A DNA stretch of 64,000 nucleotides from Candidatus Poribacteria bacterium (GTDB lineage Bacteria > Abyssobacteria > SURF-5), in NCBI GenBank assembly GCA_016215705.1, contig JACRIR010000229.1, positions 1-64,000 on the forward strand, given 5' to 3'. A program made the translations under genes and the position numbers. The notes under the pieces were generated by a model that was not told the DNA's origin, did not search any database, and worked only from the letters and a program-made list of their open reading frames with translations. This document shows positions 15,908 through 25,460 of this stretch, piece after piece (positions within the stretch are counted from its first letter, which is position 1; each line of letters opens with the position of its first letter).

Positions 15908-18406
15908 ATGACGCTTACAAGAACAACGATGGTCACGGGAAATACGGTCTCTGAGAGAAAGTCGAGATTCATCGAGGCGTTCGAGGAAAGCCTTGCGAAC
16001 GGACTGACTGACTTTGTCAAATTCATTGCCGAGCAATGCGAGACCTCGACGGAGCGTAATCGTCGCAGGAGGGACGTGTTTTTCAATACTCCATTCAGCA
16101 TCTGCATCGAACGTGCGCGCTATTTCACCGACAGCTTCAAACAGACGGAGGGTGAGCCGCAGGCGCTGCGCATGGCGAAAGCCTACCGGAAATATCTGGA
16201 GAATGTGACCATTGTCCTGGATGACAGCGACCTATTTGCGGGGCACGTCGGCGGCAAGATGCTCTGCTCGCAGCTTTTCCCCGAGATGTGTTCCTCTTAT
16301 CTCGATGATGACGCATGGGAAGAAGCAAGTAATTTCAACATCAACCCCGTTCAGATAAGCGAAGCCGAGATAGCGGAACTCAGGGAAATGGCGAAATACT
16401 GGCGCGGGAAAACGCTGCAGGAACACTACAATCACATGAAACCGCATAATGACGACCTTGTGCACCAGCGCGGTCTTATCTTTGCTTATAACATGCTTGC
16501 CGGCATAGGCCACGTTATCGTGGATATCGAGCGCGGGCTCAAGCGCGGACTCGGCGACATACGAGACGAAGCGCTTCGGAAGGTCGAGTGTCTGCAACAG
16601 AGTCCCGAGGATGCCCTCACGCCGAAGAAGATTGCGTTCTACAAAGCCGTCTCAATAGCGGTCGATGGTCTGATAGCATATTCGCGCCGAAATGCCGACC
16701 ACGCCGAAAGACTTGCGGCGCACGAAGGCGACGAGCAGCGCCGCCTCGAGCTTTTGAGAATTGCTGAGGCGTGCCGCCGGGTTCCGGAACGTCCTGCGCG
16801 GAATTTCTTCGAGGCGCTCCAGTGCATGTGGTTCATGCTTGTTGGAAACGAGATGGAATCGAGCCAGATATCCATATGTCCCGGCAGGATGGATCAGTTT
16901 CTTTATTCCATCTATTTGAAAGATCTCGAGGAAGGCGCGATCACGCGGCAAGACGTTGTCGAACTCCTCGAGAACATTCTGATTCGTATGGGGCAGAGTT
17001 CATGGCTTTACAGCGGCCGGCAGCAGGGAACGCTTTTCTATCCGAAGAAGGGCAATCTGGTGACGATCACCCTCAGCGGGAAAGATGAAAACGGCCACGA
17101 CATGACGAACGACCTCACGTACCTCATCATGCATGCCCACGCGAATACGCGGCTCGGGCATCCGACCCTCGCCGTAAGGCTGCACAAGGATTCGCCCGAC
17201 GCCCTGCGCGAAGCGTGTGCGCGTCTGATAGGAACCGGCAAAGGCCAGCCAACGATCATGAACGACGAGGTAATAGTTTCCGCGCTCATGCGACTAGGTT
17301 TCGAGCAAGGCGATGCGTATGAATACGCCAACATCGGCTGTATCGAAATGGGGAACGCGGGAAGTTCGATCGGCCCACACAGTATAGGGTTTGTCAATCT
17401 TGCCAAATGCCTCGAACTGGCATTTCACAATGGTCGATGCCCGATCTTCGGAGACCAGGTCGGTCCTCAGACCGGCGAGGCGCGCGCCTTTACGAGTTAC
17501 GCGCAATTGCTCGATGCCTATGCTCGGCAAGTGAGTTTCGCCATGACTCAGTTCAATCAGTCGGTCTCGGTGATCGAGATGGGACACGAGTTGCTCAGGC
17601 CGATACCGTTCATGTCCTCGATCACGGACAATTCGATGCAGTGCGGGCTCGACCTGACCGACGGCGGCTCTAGATACTACTTTGCCGGAATCGAGGGAAT
17701 CGGGGTGGCGGACGTGGCTGATTCGCTGGCGTCCGTCAAGAAGCTTGTTTTCGACGACAAGAGAATCAGCATGACCGAGCTGGTGGATGCGCTCTCGAAC
17801 AATTTCTGCGACAACGAGCGCCTACGATTGATGCTTTTGAATGCCGCGCCGAAGTTCGGGAATGACGAAGATTCCGTCGATGAGATCGCGCGCGAAAGCT
17901 GCACAGTCTTTCTCAAAGAGGTGAAAAAGCACAGGGACTATTGGGGCAGCGTTTATTATCCGGGTATCTGGTCGATAGAACTGGCGATGATTCTTGGGAG
18001 CGCCGTGGGCGCGTTGCCGAGCGGCAGGCTCGCATTCGAATCGCTGACCGAAGGCGTTTCTCCCTCGCGCGGATGTGATCGGCGCGGGCCGACGGCGTCC
18101 ATCAAGTCGGTCGCCAAGCTCGACCACCACCTCATGGAAAATGGCAGTGTTTTCAATATGAAGTTCAATCCCGGGACGTTTAAGGACGAGAACATTTCCA
18201 AGTTCATAGATGTAATGAAGACCTACTTCGAGCTTGGGGGGTTCCAGATGCAGTTCTCCGTTGTCGACCGCAAGACGTTGCTCGATGCGCGCGAGCATCC
18301 GGAAAAGCATCGCGACCTGGTTGTCCGTGTGGCCGGATACAGCGCCTATTTCGTCGAGCAATCACCGCGCGTGCAGGAGCACATAATAGAGCGGACCGAG
18401 CACTGA
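15908..18406 (+). CDS. Glycyl radical enzyme of unknown substrate (PFL-like family)
   Basis: Oxygen-sensitive radical enzyme of 832 residues, the normal length. The C-terminal glycyl radical motif RVAGYSAYF has the radical Gly at residue 810. The thiyl-radical Cys is at 478 in IGCIEMG, followed by Glu480. The C-x-E pattern is shared by the choline lyase, diol/hydroxyproline dehydratase and arylacetate decarboxylase groups and argues against pyruvate formate-lyase, which has adjacent cysteines. I cannot name the substrate. GAGGTG lies seven bases before the ATG. The activase-like gene follows after 100 bp, but its frame is interrupted. Confidence 0.9.
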   Translation: MTLTRTTMVTGNTVSERKSRFIEAFEESLANGLTDFVKFIAEQCETSTERNRRRRDVFFNTPFSICIERARYFTDSFKQTEGEPQALRMAKAYRKYLENVTIVLDDSDLFAGHVGGKMLCSQLFPEMCSSYLDDDAWEEASNFNINPVQISEAEIAELREMAKYWRGKTLQEHYNHMKPHNDDLVHQRGLIFAYNMLAGIGHVIVDIERGLKRGLGDIRDEALRKVECLQQSPEDALTPKKIAFYKAVSIAVDGLIAYSRRNADHAERLAAHEGDEQRRLELLRIAEACRRVPERPARNFFEALQCMWFMLVGNEMESSQISICPGRMDQFLYSIYLKDLEEGAITRQDVVELLENILIRMGQSSWLYSGRQQGTLFYPKKGNLVTITLSGKDENGHDMTNDLTYLIMHAHANTRLGHPTLAVRLHKDSPDALREACARLIGTGKGQPTIMNDEVIVSALMRLGFEQGDAYEYANIGCIEMGNAGSSIGPHSIGFVNLAKCLELAFHNGRCPIFGDQVGPQTGEARAFTSYAQLLDAYARQVSFAMTQFNQSVSVIEMGHELLRPIPFMSSITDNSMQCGLDLTDGGSRYYFAGIEGIGVADVADSLASVKKLVFDDKRISMTELVDALSNNFCDNERLRLMLLNAAPKFGNDEDSVDEIARESCTVFLKEVKKHRDYWGSVYYPGIWSIELAMILGSAVGALPSGRLAFESLTEGVSPSRGCDRRGPTASIKSVAKLDHHLMENGSVFNMKFNPGTFKDENISKFIDVMKTYFELGGFQMQFSVVDRKTLLDAREHPEKHRDLVVRVAGYSAYFVEQSPRVQEHIIERTEH

Positions 18407-18506
18407 TAGGAAAGAGGCGAAAGGCGAAACGGGGAACCTGGCGGGTCGCCCGCCTACGTTCGTGCTCCTGCCAGAAATGTGACGATATCCTCGAAAAAGA
18501 CTATTT

Positions 18507-18656
18507 ATGGGCAAAAGTGTGAAGGGTGTTGTTTCCGATATTCAATACTACGCAGTGTATGACGGCCCGGGCATACGAACGTGCGTGTTCCTGAAAGGCT
18601 GTCCGCTACGATGCGCGTGGTGCCACAATCCGGAATCGCAGGACCCCCGTCCGTAA
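18507..18656 (+). pseudogene. N-terminal part of glycyl-radical activase, cut by in-frame TAA
   Basis: ATG 18507 opens a frame that begins [20 protein letters not shown] and includes [24 protein letters not shown]. That is the classic activase start with the radical SAM CxxxCxxC cluster (GCPLRCAWC). A TAA at 18654-18656 stops it after 49 codons. The very next codon is ATG, and the same frame continues with the rest of the enzyme. In intact relatives this junction is continuous. One base change (for example TAA to GAA) would restore a full 337-residue protein. It could be a true nonsense mutation, a sequencing or assembly error, or unusual readthrough/reinitiation. Confidence 0.8.
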
Positions 18657-19520
18657 ATGTCTTACTTTGTCGAACGGTGTGCAGGGTGCGGCCAGTGTGT
18701 AGAAGCGTGTCCGAGAAAGGCGCTGCTTTTGTCGGAAGAAGGCGCCAAGAAACCGTCCCGAAACTCTGATTCTGGAGCAATATTGACTGCCGGGGCACGG
18801 CGCGCCACACTTCCGCAAGCAATTTCGGGGCAGATTCTGAAACGAGACTTCGAGTTGTGCGCGGTTTGTGGCGAATGCGCAAATGTTTGTCCCAACCAGG
18901 CAATGGAAAAAATCGGCAAGTCTCTATCCCCTGATGAGATACTGTCACTCGTCTCCCGCGACAAGGCCTTCTACGAGACATCCGGGGGCGGGCTTACGGT
19001 TTCCGGCGGCGAACCCACTTTTCAGCATGCGTTTCTGATGGAAATTCTCAGATTGGGCAGAGAGAGCGGGATACACACGGCCCTCGAAACATGTGGCTGC
19101 TTCGGGCAAGAGATTGTGGAAAGTTTGGTAGAATCGGTAGACCTCTTCCTCTATGACATCAAACATGTTGATGCCGGGAAGCACAGGGAGTTCACGGGCG
19201 TCTCGAATGAGAAGATTATGTCGAATTTCTCAAGAATTCTATCCTGCGTGGGAAGCGGGCGGATCATTCCCAGAATACCTGTCATACCCGGATTCAATGA
19301 CGACGGTGATTCAGTCGATATGGTAATTTCCTTTCTCAAACGAAGCCGCTATTCGGGACCCGTTCACTTGATGCCTTACAATAGAATGGCCAGGACCAAA
19401 TGGGAGAAGATTGGGAGAGGCGCATCATACAAGGACATGGGCGTGCTGTCCGACGACGCTATTGAAAGTATTGCCTCTCAATTTGAGCACGCTTCTTTCG
19501 AAGCAGTCTGCAATAGCTGA
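18657..19520 (+). CDS. Glycyl-radical-enzyme activase, C-terminal portion (radical SAM family)
   Basis: This 287-residue open frame continues the activase after the TAA at 18654. It has two ferredoxin-like [4Fe-4S] motifs (CAGCGQCVEACP and CAVCGECANVCP), as in PflC/YjjW-type activases. The radical SAM barrel follows, with the SAM-contact SGGEP, HTALETCG, the metal/strand motif YDIKHVD and RIPVIPGFND. The essential CxxxCxxC motif lies in the upstream segment before the stop, so this product alone cannot bind the radical SAM cluster. No ribosome-binding site precedes ATG 18657 other than coding sequence. Intact, it would install the glycyl radical on the neighbouring enzyme. Confidence 0.85.
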   Translation: MSYFVERCAGCGQCVEACPRKALLLSEEGAKKPSRNSDSGAILTAGARRATLPQAISGQILKRDFELCAVCGECANVCPNQAMEKIGKSLSPDEILSLVSRDKAFYETSGGGLTVSGGEPTFQHAFLMEILRLGRESGIHTALETCGCFGQEIVESLVESVDLFLYDIKHVDAGKHREFTGVSNEKIMSNFSRILSCVGSGRIIPRIPVIPGFNDDGDSVDMVISFLKRSRYSGPVHLMPYNRMARTKWEKIGRGASYKDMGVLSDDAIESIASQFEHASFEAVCNS

Positions 19521-19588
19521 TGCCCCACACGAAGGCGTTCCACCCCTGTTGCTCAAATGAAATTGCGCTTCATAGTGCTGTCAGGATT

Positions 19589-19681
19589 GTCATTCTGAGG
19601 AGCGAAGCGATGAAGAATCTCTCGTCTCCCTGCAAATTTGCGACCTATAGACAGAGATTCTTCGCTTCGCTCAGAATGACA
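19589..19681. repeat. Family C inverted repeat, second full copy
   Basis: GTCATTCTGAGGAGCGAAGC on the left and GCTTCGCTCAGAATGACA on the right enclose a spacer. It fills the middle of the gap 19521-19874. The remainder holds only the gspC promoter. Confidence 0.8.
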
Positions 19682-19808
19682 AACGGCTACTACCATTTGG
19701 GCAACACGCCGTTCCCATTCGTCTTTCCTTTCTTTCATGCGCCATTGCGGAGGGAGAGAAACCGGAACATAATATCACCACGTGTTGCAGCGTAACCCCG
19801 CAAAACGA

Positions 19809-19837
19809 TTGACTTTGTCAACGGTAAAGTTTATAAT
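19809..19837 (+). promoter_or_regulatory. Sigma-70 promoter for the type II secretion operon (gspC)
   Basis: TTGACT, 17-bp spacer, TATAAT. The -35 overlaps a small palindrome, TTGACTTTGTCAA, that could bind a regulator. The predicted start lies about 30 bp upstream of gspC. Confidence 0.75.
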
Positions 19838-19874
19838 AAGATGTTAAATATCCATTGAGTTTGAGGTGTGCCAT

Positions 19875-20825
19875 TTGACAGTAAGAACTCAACATATGAG
19901 AGCCGGCTTTTGGGCGATTGATCTTGCCCTGACCGCCGTTACCGTCTTCTTCCTGGTGAAGGTCGGCGGTCACCTGTTCTTCCGCACGTCCGCGACTCCG
20001 CCCCCGCCACTTCATACTGTGGCTCCAAAACCTGTTGATATCCCGGCGGAAGTCAGACCGCCTGATCAGTATGCCTCCCTGAAAAAGAGCAATTTGTTCG
20101 GCGCGCTGTCTTCAGCCAATGTTGACGCTCAGAAGGCAGCGGAAGAGAAGCTGGCCGAGACTGTTGACCTGGAGTTGTTGGGTAGTGTCGCAGGCGGTGA
20201 CCCGGGTTCCAGTTTCGCAATCATTCGAGACAAGAGGAGCCGTTCCGAAGGCACATACGGAATCGGCGATTTCATTGCCAATAGCGCGAGGGTAGAGGAG
20301 ATACGTGAAAACGAGGTTGTCGTTTCCCGAGGGGGGCGACGCGAGATAGTTGCAATGTCGTTCACTGACGAAAATGCGCCTGGCGAAGCCATGTTCGCCC
20401 GGGAAATGGGTTTCCCCCGACCGAATGCTGCCCGGTTTCAGCCGGGATTCCAGCAGGGCCAGCCTTCCGGAGTCACGGACGTGGCGATTCGGGTCGTAAA
20501 TGAAAACCTGCGTTACGTCAATAGAGAGAAGCTGAAGCAGGAAGCCAAGGGCAGTGTGGGCCAGCTTTTGGGGCAACTCAGCACTGCCCCCAATACAGTG
20601 GACAACAAACCGAATGGCATTAGGGTCAACGGGCTTGGGTCCGACCCTCTTGTCGGTCAATCCGGCCTGCAACCCGGCGATGTCGTAAAGAGCGTCAACG
20701 GAATTCGAGTCAACTCTTTGGATGAGGCGCTTGGTCTCGGGGAACGCCTCCAGAATTCTCCGGAGATACGTGTAGTCATCGAGCGCAACGGCCGACATAG
20801 AACGCTTGTCTATAAGTTAAGGTAG
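19875..20825 (+). CDS. gspC: Type II secretion inner-membrane protein GspC
   Basis: GspC links the inner-membrane platform to the secretin. One transmembrane helix (about residues 15-35) is followed by a Pro-rich linker. The homology region (about 60-150) includes the typical LLGSVAG and YGIGDFI. A C-terminal PDZ domain (about 235-316) contains SGLQPGDVVKSVNGIRV. The start is ambiguous: TTG 19875 has GAGGTG six bases upstream, ATG 19896 has no ribosome-binding site, and GTG 19866 is also in frame. It is the first gene of the gsp cluster and has its own strong promoter. Confidence 0.88.
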   Translation: MTVRTQHMRAGFWAIDLALTAVTVFFLVKVGGHLFFRTSATPPPPLHTVAPKPVDIPAEVRPPDQYASLKKSNLFGALSSANVDAQKAAEEKLAETVDLELLGSVAGGDPGSSFAIIRDKRSRSEGTYGIGDFIANSARVEEIRENEVVVSRGGRREIVAMSFTDENAPGEAMFAREMGFPRPNAARFQPGFQQGQPSGVTDVAIRVVNENLRYVNREKLKQEAKGSVGQLLGQLSTAPNTVDNKPNGIRVNGLGSDPLVGQSGLQPGDVVKSVNGIRVNSLDEALGLGERLQNSPEIRVVIERNGRHRTLVYKLR

Positions 20826-20885
20826 TGAGAAGGTTGGTTCATGGTTTAGGGTTCATGGTTTGTGGTTAAGAGAGACCAAAGAGGG

Positions 20886-20909
20886 CTTCTTCGCTTCGCT
20901 CGGAATGAC
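20886..20909. repeat. Family C half-element
   Basis: CTTCTTCGCTTCGCTCGGAA followed by TGAC matches one arm of the family C inverted repeat, between gspC and gspD. The opposite arm is absent. Confidence 0.6.
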
Positions 20910-21003
20910 GGTGAAGCCGACAGAGGACGCTTGTTCATAAGTTGAGGTAATGAGAGTAGCAGGTTGTGTCATCAGCGGTGTAGGAGACGGGAGAACCTAT
21001 CGG

Positions 21004-23397
21004 ATGGGCGCCAAACGTTTTCTGAAAACAGTGATGACGGTTCTGGTTTTGGTCCTGAGTTTAGGGGGCGTTGCTCTGGCTGAGGAGAAGGAGCCGCAGC
21101 AGTCGGCTTCAGAGCAGAAGGAATCTCCACAGGCCGGCAATCAGGAAGGGAATGAGCAAGCGGGAGAGGGCGAGCTGAAATTCCCGGATTTTCCGGATTC
21201 CGAAGAGATGCCGCCTGAGTGGCCACAGGCGGAGCGGCCTCAACCGCAGGCACAACCGCCTACTCCGCAAGCGCCGAGTCCGGGGGCTGTTCAGCAGCCG
21301 GTTACACCACAAGTTCCAGGCCAGCCCGCCGTGCCGTTTCGGCCTTCGCCATTGCAGGCCACGCCCCATCGGCCGACGCCGGGGCGTCCCATCAATCTGG
21401 AAGCAAATAACGAGATATCCATTAATTTCGACAATGCTCCTGTACTCGAGGTTCTTGACGTCATGAGCCGGTTGACCGGCAAGAACTTTGTAATCGATCC
21501 CGCAGTGAAAGGAACGGTTACCGTCATAGCTCCGAAGAAAGTTCCAAAGGCGGAAGCCTATGATGTCTTTCAGTCCATTCTCGAGTTGAACGGATTCTCT
21601 CTCGTGCCGATGGGCACAATCACTAAGGTAGTGCCAAGCCGGACTGCTACGCAAAAGAGCATTCCGGTAAGCGTCGGTCGTGAATCGGCCGAGATTCAAG
21701 AAGGGGATCAGATTGTAACCCAGTTGATACCGATTAAGTACACCGATGCCCAGGCGATTGTCACGGTTCTTACGCCCCTTATTTCGCGCGATGCGAGTAT
21801 GGCGGCATATGCGAACACAAACATGATCGTGTTGACCGACACGATGTCCAACATAAAGCGACTTCTCAAGATAATCGAAGAGATAGACGTGCCCGGTTTC
21901 GAGCAAGTCATCACCATAATTCCGCTCGTTAACGCTCAGGCGGATACGCTGGCGCAGGAAATATTGCAGGCGCTGGAGCCGGGGGCTCCCGGCATGGCCG
22001 TCACAACGGCGGCGCGCACGCGCCGTGCAGTGGCGCCTGCCCAGCCTGTGATGGCGGGCACAGCTTCCACGCAGATAAAGATCATCCCCGATGCGCGCAC
22101 GAATTCGCTAGTTGTGGTGGCGAATGAACTTGACACCGAACAAGTGCGTTTCCTGGCGACCGAGCTTGACAAGACGACTCCCATCGAGGCAAACAATATC
22201 CATGTCTACAGGCTCGAGAATGCGCTTGCAGAAGACGTCGCCAAAGTCTTGACGAACCTTGCGGCAACCACTGCCCCTGCCGGACAACCGGGCTCGGCGG
22301 CAGTGGCGGCGGCCGCTTCGGGAGTGCGCACCTTCTATAAAGAGGTCTCAATCGTTCCCGACAAAACAACAAACTCTCTTATTATCACTGCGACACCGCA
22401 AGACTATATTGTCATAAAGGAGGTTATTGACCAACTCGACGTGATGCGGCCACAGGTGCTGGTTGAGACGTTGATAGCGGAGGTGAGTTTGAGCCTTACG
22501 CGGAATCTCGGCATACAGTGGCTTGCCGCAAATCCCAACGGCCAGGACCATGGTTTTGCCGGTGTGAATCAAGACACAAGGGACTCGGCATCGCTTGCTG
22601 AGAGCTTGGCTGCCGCTCTGGCCTCGGGCAGCACTGTCACCGTGCCAGCCATACCCGGCGGCCTGTCCGTAGGATATTTTCTTACAGATGATGACCTCTT
22701 GAAGGCGTTTATTGAACTCAATGCAGACGAAAGCAATAACGACATCAATGTTTTGTCGGCCCCGCACGTGCTCACGCTCGACAACCAGAAAGCGACCATC
22801 AATATTTCCGACAATGTGCCGTTCATAACGTCGAGGCTCACAGACAACACGGGAACAACGACCACTCTTGCACAGAGCGAGACATTCGAATTTCGGGACG
22901 TCGGTATTATTCTGGAGATTACCCCTCACATAAGTCCGGATCGCATGGTGCGGCTCGAACTTGTGCAAAAGGTGAACGATGTGGCCACCGTCGACGCCGG
23001 TGGGACGACAGGCACAGTGCTTTCCGAAAGGAAACGCGAAGCCCAAACGACTGTGGTTGTTAAGGACCGCCACACGCTTGTCCTCGGCGGGCTCATGAAG
23101 GACAGCGACACCGACAACGTCAGCAAAGTCCCGTTTCTGGGTGACATTCCGGTGCTTGGCTGGGCGTTCAAGAACAACCACAGAGATCGGACCAAAACAA
23201 ACCTGCTCATCTTCATAACCCCGAGTATCGTCGCGAACGTGGCCGAGGCCGGCGAATTGACCACCCGAAAGAGGGGCGAATCAGGTGAGCGACTTCAGGA
23301 GCGGATAGGGCAGTCACCAACCATTCAAACAAACGATTCAAACAATGGCAACTCTTCGACGGGTGGTAGCCAGCCTCAAGAAGTTGGGCCAAAGTGA
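21004..23397 (+). CDS. gspD: Type II secretion outer-membrane secretin GspD
   Basis: Secretin forming the outer-membrane channel, about 797 residues. A signal peptide (MGAKRFLKTVM ... GVALA) is followed by an unusually long Pro/Gln/Glu-rich segment of about 100 residues. Then come an N0 domain (NNEISINFDNAPVLEVLDVM) and three N1-N3 repeats, the second and third with Ala/Gly/Pro-rich insertions. The secretin barrel contains the conserved VPFLGDIPVLGWAF. The start at ATG 21004 gives a normal signal peptide. An ATG at 20950 is in frame and would lengthen it by 18 residues. No pilotin-type lipoprotein is seen nearby. Confidence 0.94.
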   Translation: MGAKRFLKTVMTVLVLVLSLGGVALAEEKEPQQSASEQKESPQAGNQEGNEQAGEGELKFPDFPDSEEMPPEWPQAERPQPQAQPPTPQAPSPGAVQQPVTPQVPGQPAVPFRPSPLQATPHRPTPGRPINLEANNEISINFDNAPVLEVLDVMSRLTGKNFVIDPAVKGTVTVIAPKKVPKAEAYDVFQSILELNGFSLVPMGTITKVVPSRTATQKSIPVSVGRESAEIQEGDQIVTQLIPIKYTDAQAIVTVLTPLISRDASMAAYANTNMIVLTDTMSNIKRLLKIIEEIDVPGFEQVITIIPLVNAQADTLAQEILQALEPGAPGMAVTTAARTRRAVAPAQPVMAGTASTQIKIIPDARTNSLVVVANELDTEQVRFLATELDKTTPIEANNIHVYRLENALAEDVAKVLTNLAATTAPAGQPGSAAVAAAASGVRTFYKEVSIVPDKTTNSLIITATPQDYIVIKEVIDQLDVMRPQVLVETLIAEVSLSLTRNLGIQWLAANPNGQDHGFAGVNQDTRDSASLAESLAAALASGSTVTVPAIPGGLSVGYFLTDDDLLKAFIELNADESNNDINVLSAPHVLTLDNQKATINISDNVPFITSRLTDNTGTTTTLAQSETFEFRDVGIILEITPHISPDRMVRLELVQKVNDVATVDAGGTTGTVLSERKREAQTTVVVKDRHTLVLGGLMKDSDTDNVSKVPFLGDIPVLGWAFKNNHRDRTKTNLLIFITPSIVANVAEAGELTTRKRGESGERLQERIGQSPTIQTNDSNNGNSSTGGSQPQEVGPK

Positions 23398-23416
23398 TAG
23401 GGAAAAAGCGGAAGGG

Positions 23417-23464
23417 AAATCCCCCTCTTTCCCCCCTTTGCTAAAGGGGGATGAGGGGGGATTT
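23417..23464. repeat. Family D poly-C/poly-G inverted repeat
   Basis: AAATCCCCCTCTTTCCCCCC ... GGGGGATGAGGGGGGATTT around the centre TTTGCTAAA, in the gspD-gspE gap. Related sequence is inside gspJ (28301-28410) and at 38596-38638. Confidence 0.8.
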
Positions 23465-23521
23465 GAGAAATGGGCGTATGGACGCGATTCATCGCTCCCG
23501 TCGGAGCAGGAACAAGAGAAT

Positions 23522-23591
23522 TGTGCGAATTCATTCTCACAGGATTTGAGGTGTTTTTTCGCATTGCGCGTGCGAATGAATTCGCACGCAC
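23522..23591. repeat. Family E inverted repeat
   Basis: The left end is TGTGCGAATTCATTCTCA. The right end is TGCGAATGAATTCGCACG, itself palindromic around GAATTC. A second copy is at 53225-53290. It lies just upstream of gspE with no gene inside. A fragment of family A sits at 23478-23503 beside it. Confidence 0.7.
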
Positions 23592-23668
23592 AGTATCCGA
23601 TAAAACAAGAATAGCAATCAAAGTGATAGAACGAAGATAGCAACTGCAGCACCAAGAGCGAAACGAAG

Positions 23669-25384
23669 ATGGCAACTACAGCGGTAAAAGCGATTGGAAG
23701 TTTTCTAATACAGAACAAGTATTTGTCGCGTGAGCAGCTCGAGGAAATCTTGCAGGCTCAAAGCGAGAAGGGGCTGAGTTTTCTTGATGCTGCGAAAGAG
23801 AGCGGGCACATTTCTGAAGCCCAGTATCTGCGCGCCGTCGGCGAGTTCCTTGATATCCCATTCCGGCCGACGATAGATATTCAGGCGAATCCCGGCATAC
23901 TCTCGAAGGTCCCCCTCTCGTTTATCAAAGAAAACCGGCTTGTCCCGATTTGCGAAGAAGACGGTAGTTGCCTGGTCGCAGTTCATGACCCTTTCAATCT
24001 GGGGCCGGTAGACGACCTGAAACTATTGCTGGGAATGCCCCTTTCGGTGATCATTTGTCCGCTCGAGGAAATCGAGCGAGTCACATCGCACTATTTTGAT
24101 GTTCAGAACCACTCGGCGGCGCAGGTCATAATGGACATGGAAGAGACCGAGATGGGAGTTCTTTCGGCCGAACCGTCGGAAGAAAGGCGCGACCTTCTCG
24201 ACCTCGCGAACGAGGCGCCCATCATCAAGCTGGTGAACGTCACCATTTCCCAGGCTGTCAAGGAGCGAGCGAGCGATATTCATATCGAGCCTTATGAGAA
24301 AGAGCTGCGGGTGCGCTACCGGATCGACGGCGTGCTCTACCAGGTTTTGACGCCACCACGCTCGTATCATGCGTCGATTGTCTCCCGTATCAAGATAATG
24401 GCTAATCTCAACATAGCCGAGCGGCGGCTGCCACAAGACGGCCGCATAAAGATCATGCTCACCGGCCGCGAGATAGACATCCGCGTATCAATCGTGCCGA
24501 CGGCCTTCGGCGAAAGAGTCGTGATGAGGCTGCTCGATAAGGGGAGTTTCCTCCTTTCGCTCGAGGAGTTGGGGCTCAGCACCGAGAACCTGGTTCAGTT
24601 TGTGCGTCTACTGGATTATTCACACGGGATTGTCTTGATGACGGGGCCAACAGGCAGCGGCAAGACGACCACCCAATATGCCGCGCTCAACCGGTTGAAC
24701 TCGATGGAAAAAAACATTATCACCATCGAGGACCCGATCGAATACATGATGGACGGCATAGCCCAGATACAGGTGAAGCCCAAGATCAATCTCACTTTCG
24801 CCAATGGACTTCGTTCCATCCTCCGGCAGGACCCGGACATAATCCTCGTAGGAGAAATCCGTGACGTCGAGACCGCCGAAATGGCCATTCAGGCATCACT
24901 CACCGGCCACCTCGTTTTCAGCACCCTCCATACGAACGACGCTTCGGGCGCGGTCACGCGTCTCCTCAACATGGGGATAGAGCCGTTCCTTGTCTCGTCC
25001 TCGGTAGTCGCCGTGCTGGCACAGCGCCTTGTCCGCACAATCTGCCCGAACTGCAAGAGTTCCTTTGTGCCTGACGATCTTGAGTTGAGAAACATAGGGA
25101 TCGAGAGGGACCGGCTGCAGGGTGGAGTGCTGTGGCGCGGCACCGGCTGCGCCAACTGCGTGGGCAGGGGATTCCGCGGTCGCACCGGCATCTTCGAGCT
25201 TCTTCTCGTCCGCGACAACATTCAGGGTTTGGTATTGAGCAATGTGGACTCGAACACGATAAAACGGGAAGCGATCACGAAGAATGAGATGATAACGCTT
25301 CGCGAGGACGGGGTCAAGAAGGCGATCTCCGGCGCCACGACGATTGAAGAGGTTTTGCGCGTGACGCGGGAGGACATCGTCTGA
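23669..25384 (+). CDS. gspE: Type II secretion ATPase GspE (first of three)
   Basis: Cytoplasmic hexameric secretion ATPase of 571 residues that drives pseudopilus assembly. Residues 1-60 resemble an MshEN-type N-terminal fold, but the repeat residues are less conserved than in the other two ATPases of this locus. Walker A GPTGSGKTTT is at 326-335, the Walker B region is DPDIILVGEIRD, and the His box is in HLVFSTLHTND. A zinc-binding pair of CxxC motifs (CPNC ... CANC) marks the GspE/PilB metal domain. It sits between gspD and gspF, the usual place for gspE. Confidence 0.94.
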   Translation: MATTAVKAIGSFLIQNKYLSREQLEEILQAQSEKGLSFLDAAKESGHISEAQYLRAVGEFLDIPFRPTIDIQANPGILSKVPLSFIKENRLVPICEEDGSCLVAVHDPFNLGPVDDLKLLLGMPLSVIICPLEEIERVTSHYFDVQNHSAAQVIMDMEETEMGVLSAEPSEERRDLLDLANEAPIIKLVNVTISQAVKERASDIHIEPYEKELRVRYRIDGVLYQVLTPPRSYHASIVSRIKIMANLNIAERRLPQDGRIKIMLTGREIDIRVSIVPTAFGERVVMRLLDKGSFLLSLEELGLSTENLVQFVRLLDYSHGIVLMTGPTGSGKTTTQYAALNRLNSMEKNIITIEDPIEYMMDGIAQIQVKPKINLTFANGLRSILRQDPDIILVGEIRDVETAEMAIQASLTGHLVFSTLHTNDASGAVTRLLNMGIEPFLVSSSVVAVLAQRLVRTICPNCKSSFVPDDLELRNIGIERDRLQGGVLWRGTGCANCVGRGFRGRTGIFELLLVRDNIQGLVLSNVDSNTIKREAITKNEMITLREDGVKKAISGATTIEEVLRVTREDIV

Positions 25385-25414
25385 GGCCGCACTGAGTCAT
25401 TCCTGCGCAGATGG

Positions 25415-25460
25415 GCGCTTAGTGGGGGATACCATGTCGCGTGATGTCCCCGAATAAGCG
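25415..25460. repeat. Family B hairpin repeat, degenerate copy 7
   Basis: GCGCTTAGTGGGGGATACCA ... GATGTCCCCGAATAAGCGC keeps the arms with several mismatches. It is in the gspE-gspF gap (25385-25618), which otherwise shows no gene. Confidence 0.6.

Noticed and set aside
19520-19795. Short plus-strand frame containing a family C repeat
   Set aside because: Only the repeat keeps it open. No ribosome site is present.
23345-23614. 89-codon frame over repeats after gspD
   Set aside because: Its translation is made of repeat-derived sequence (families D, A and E).
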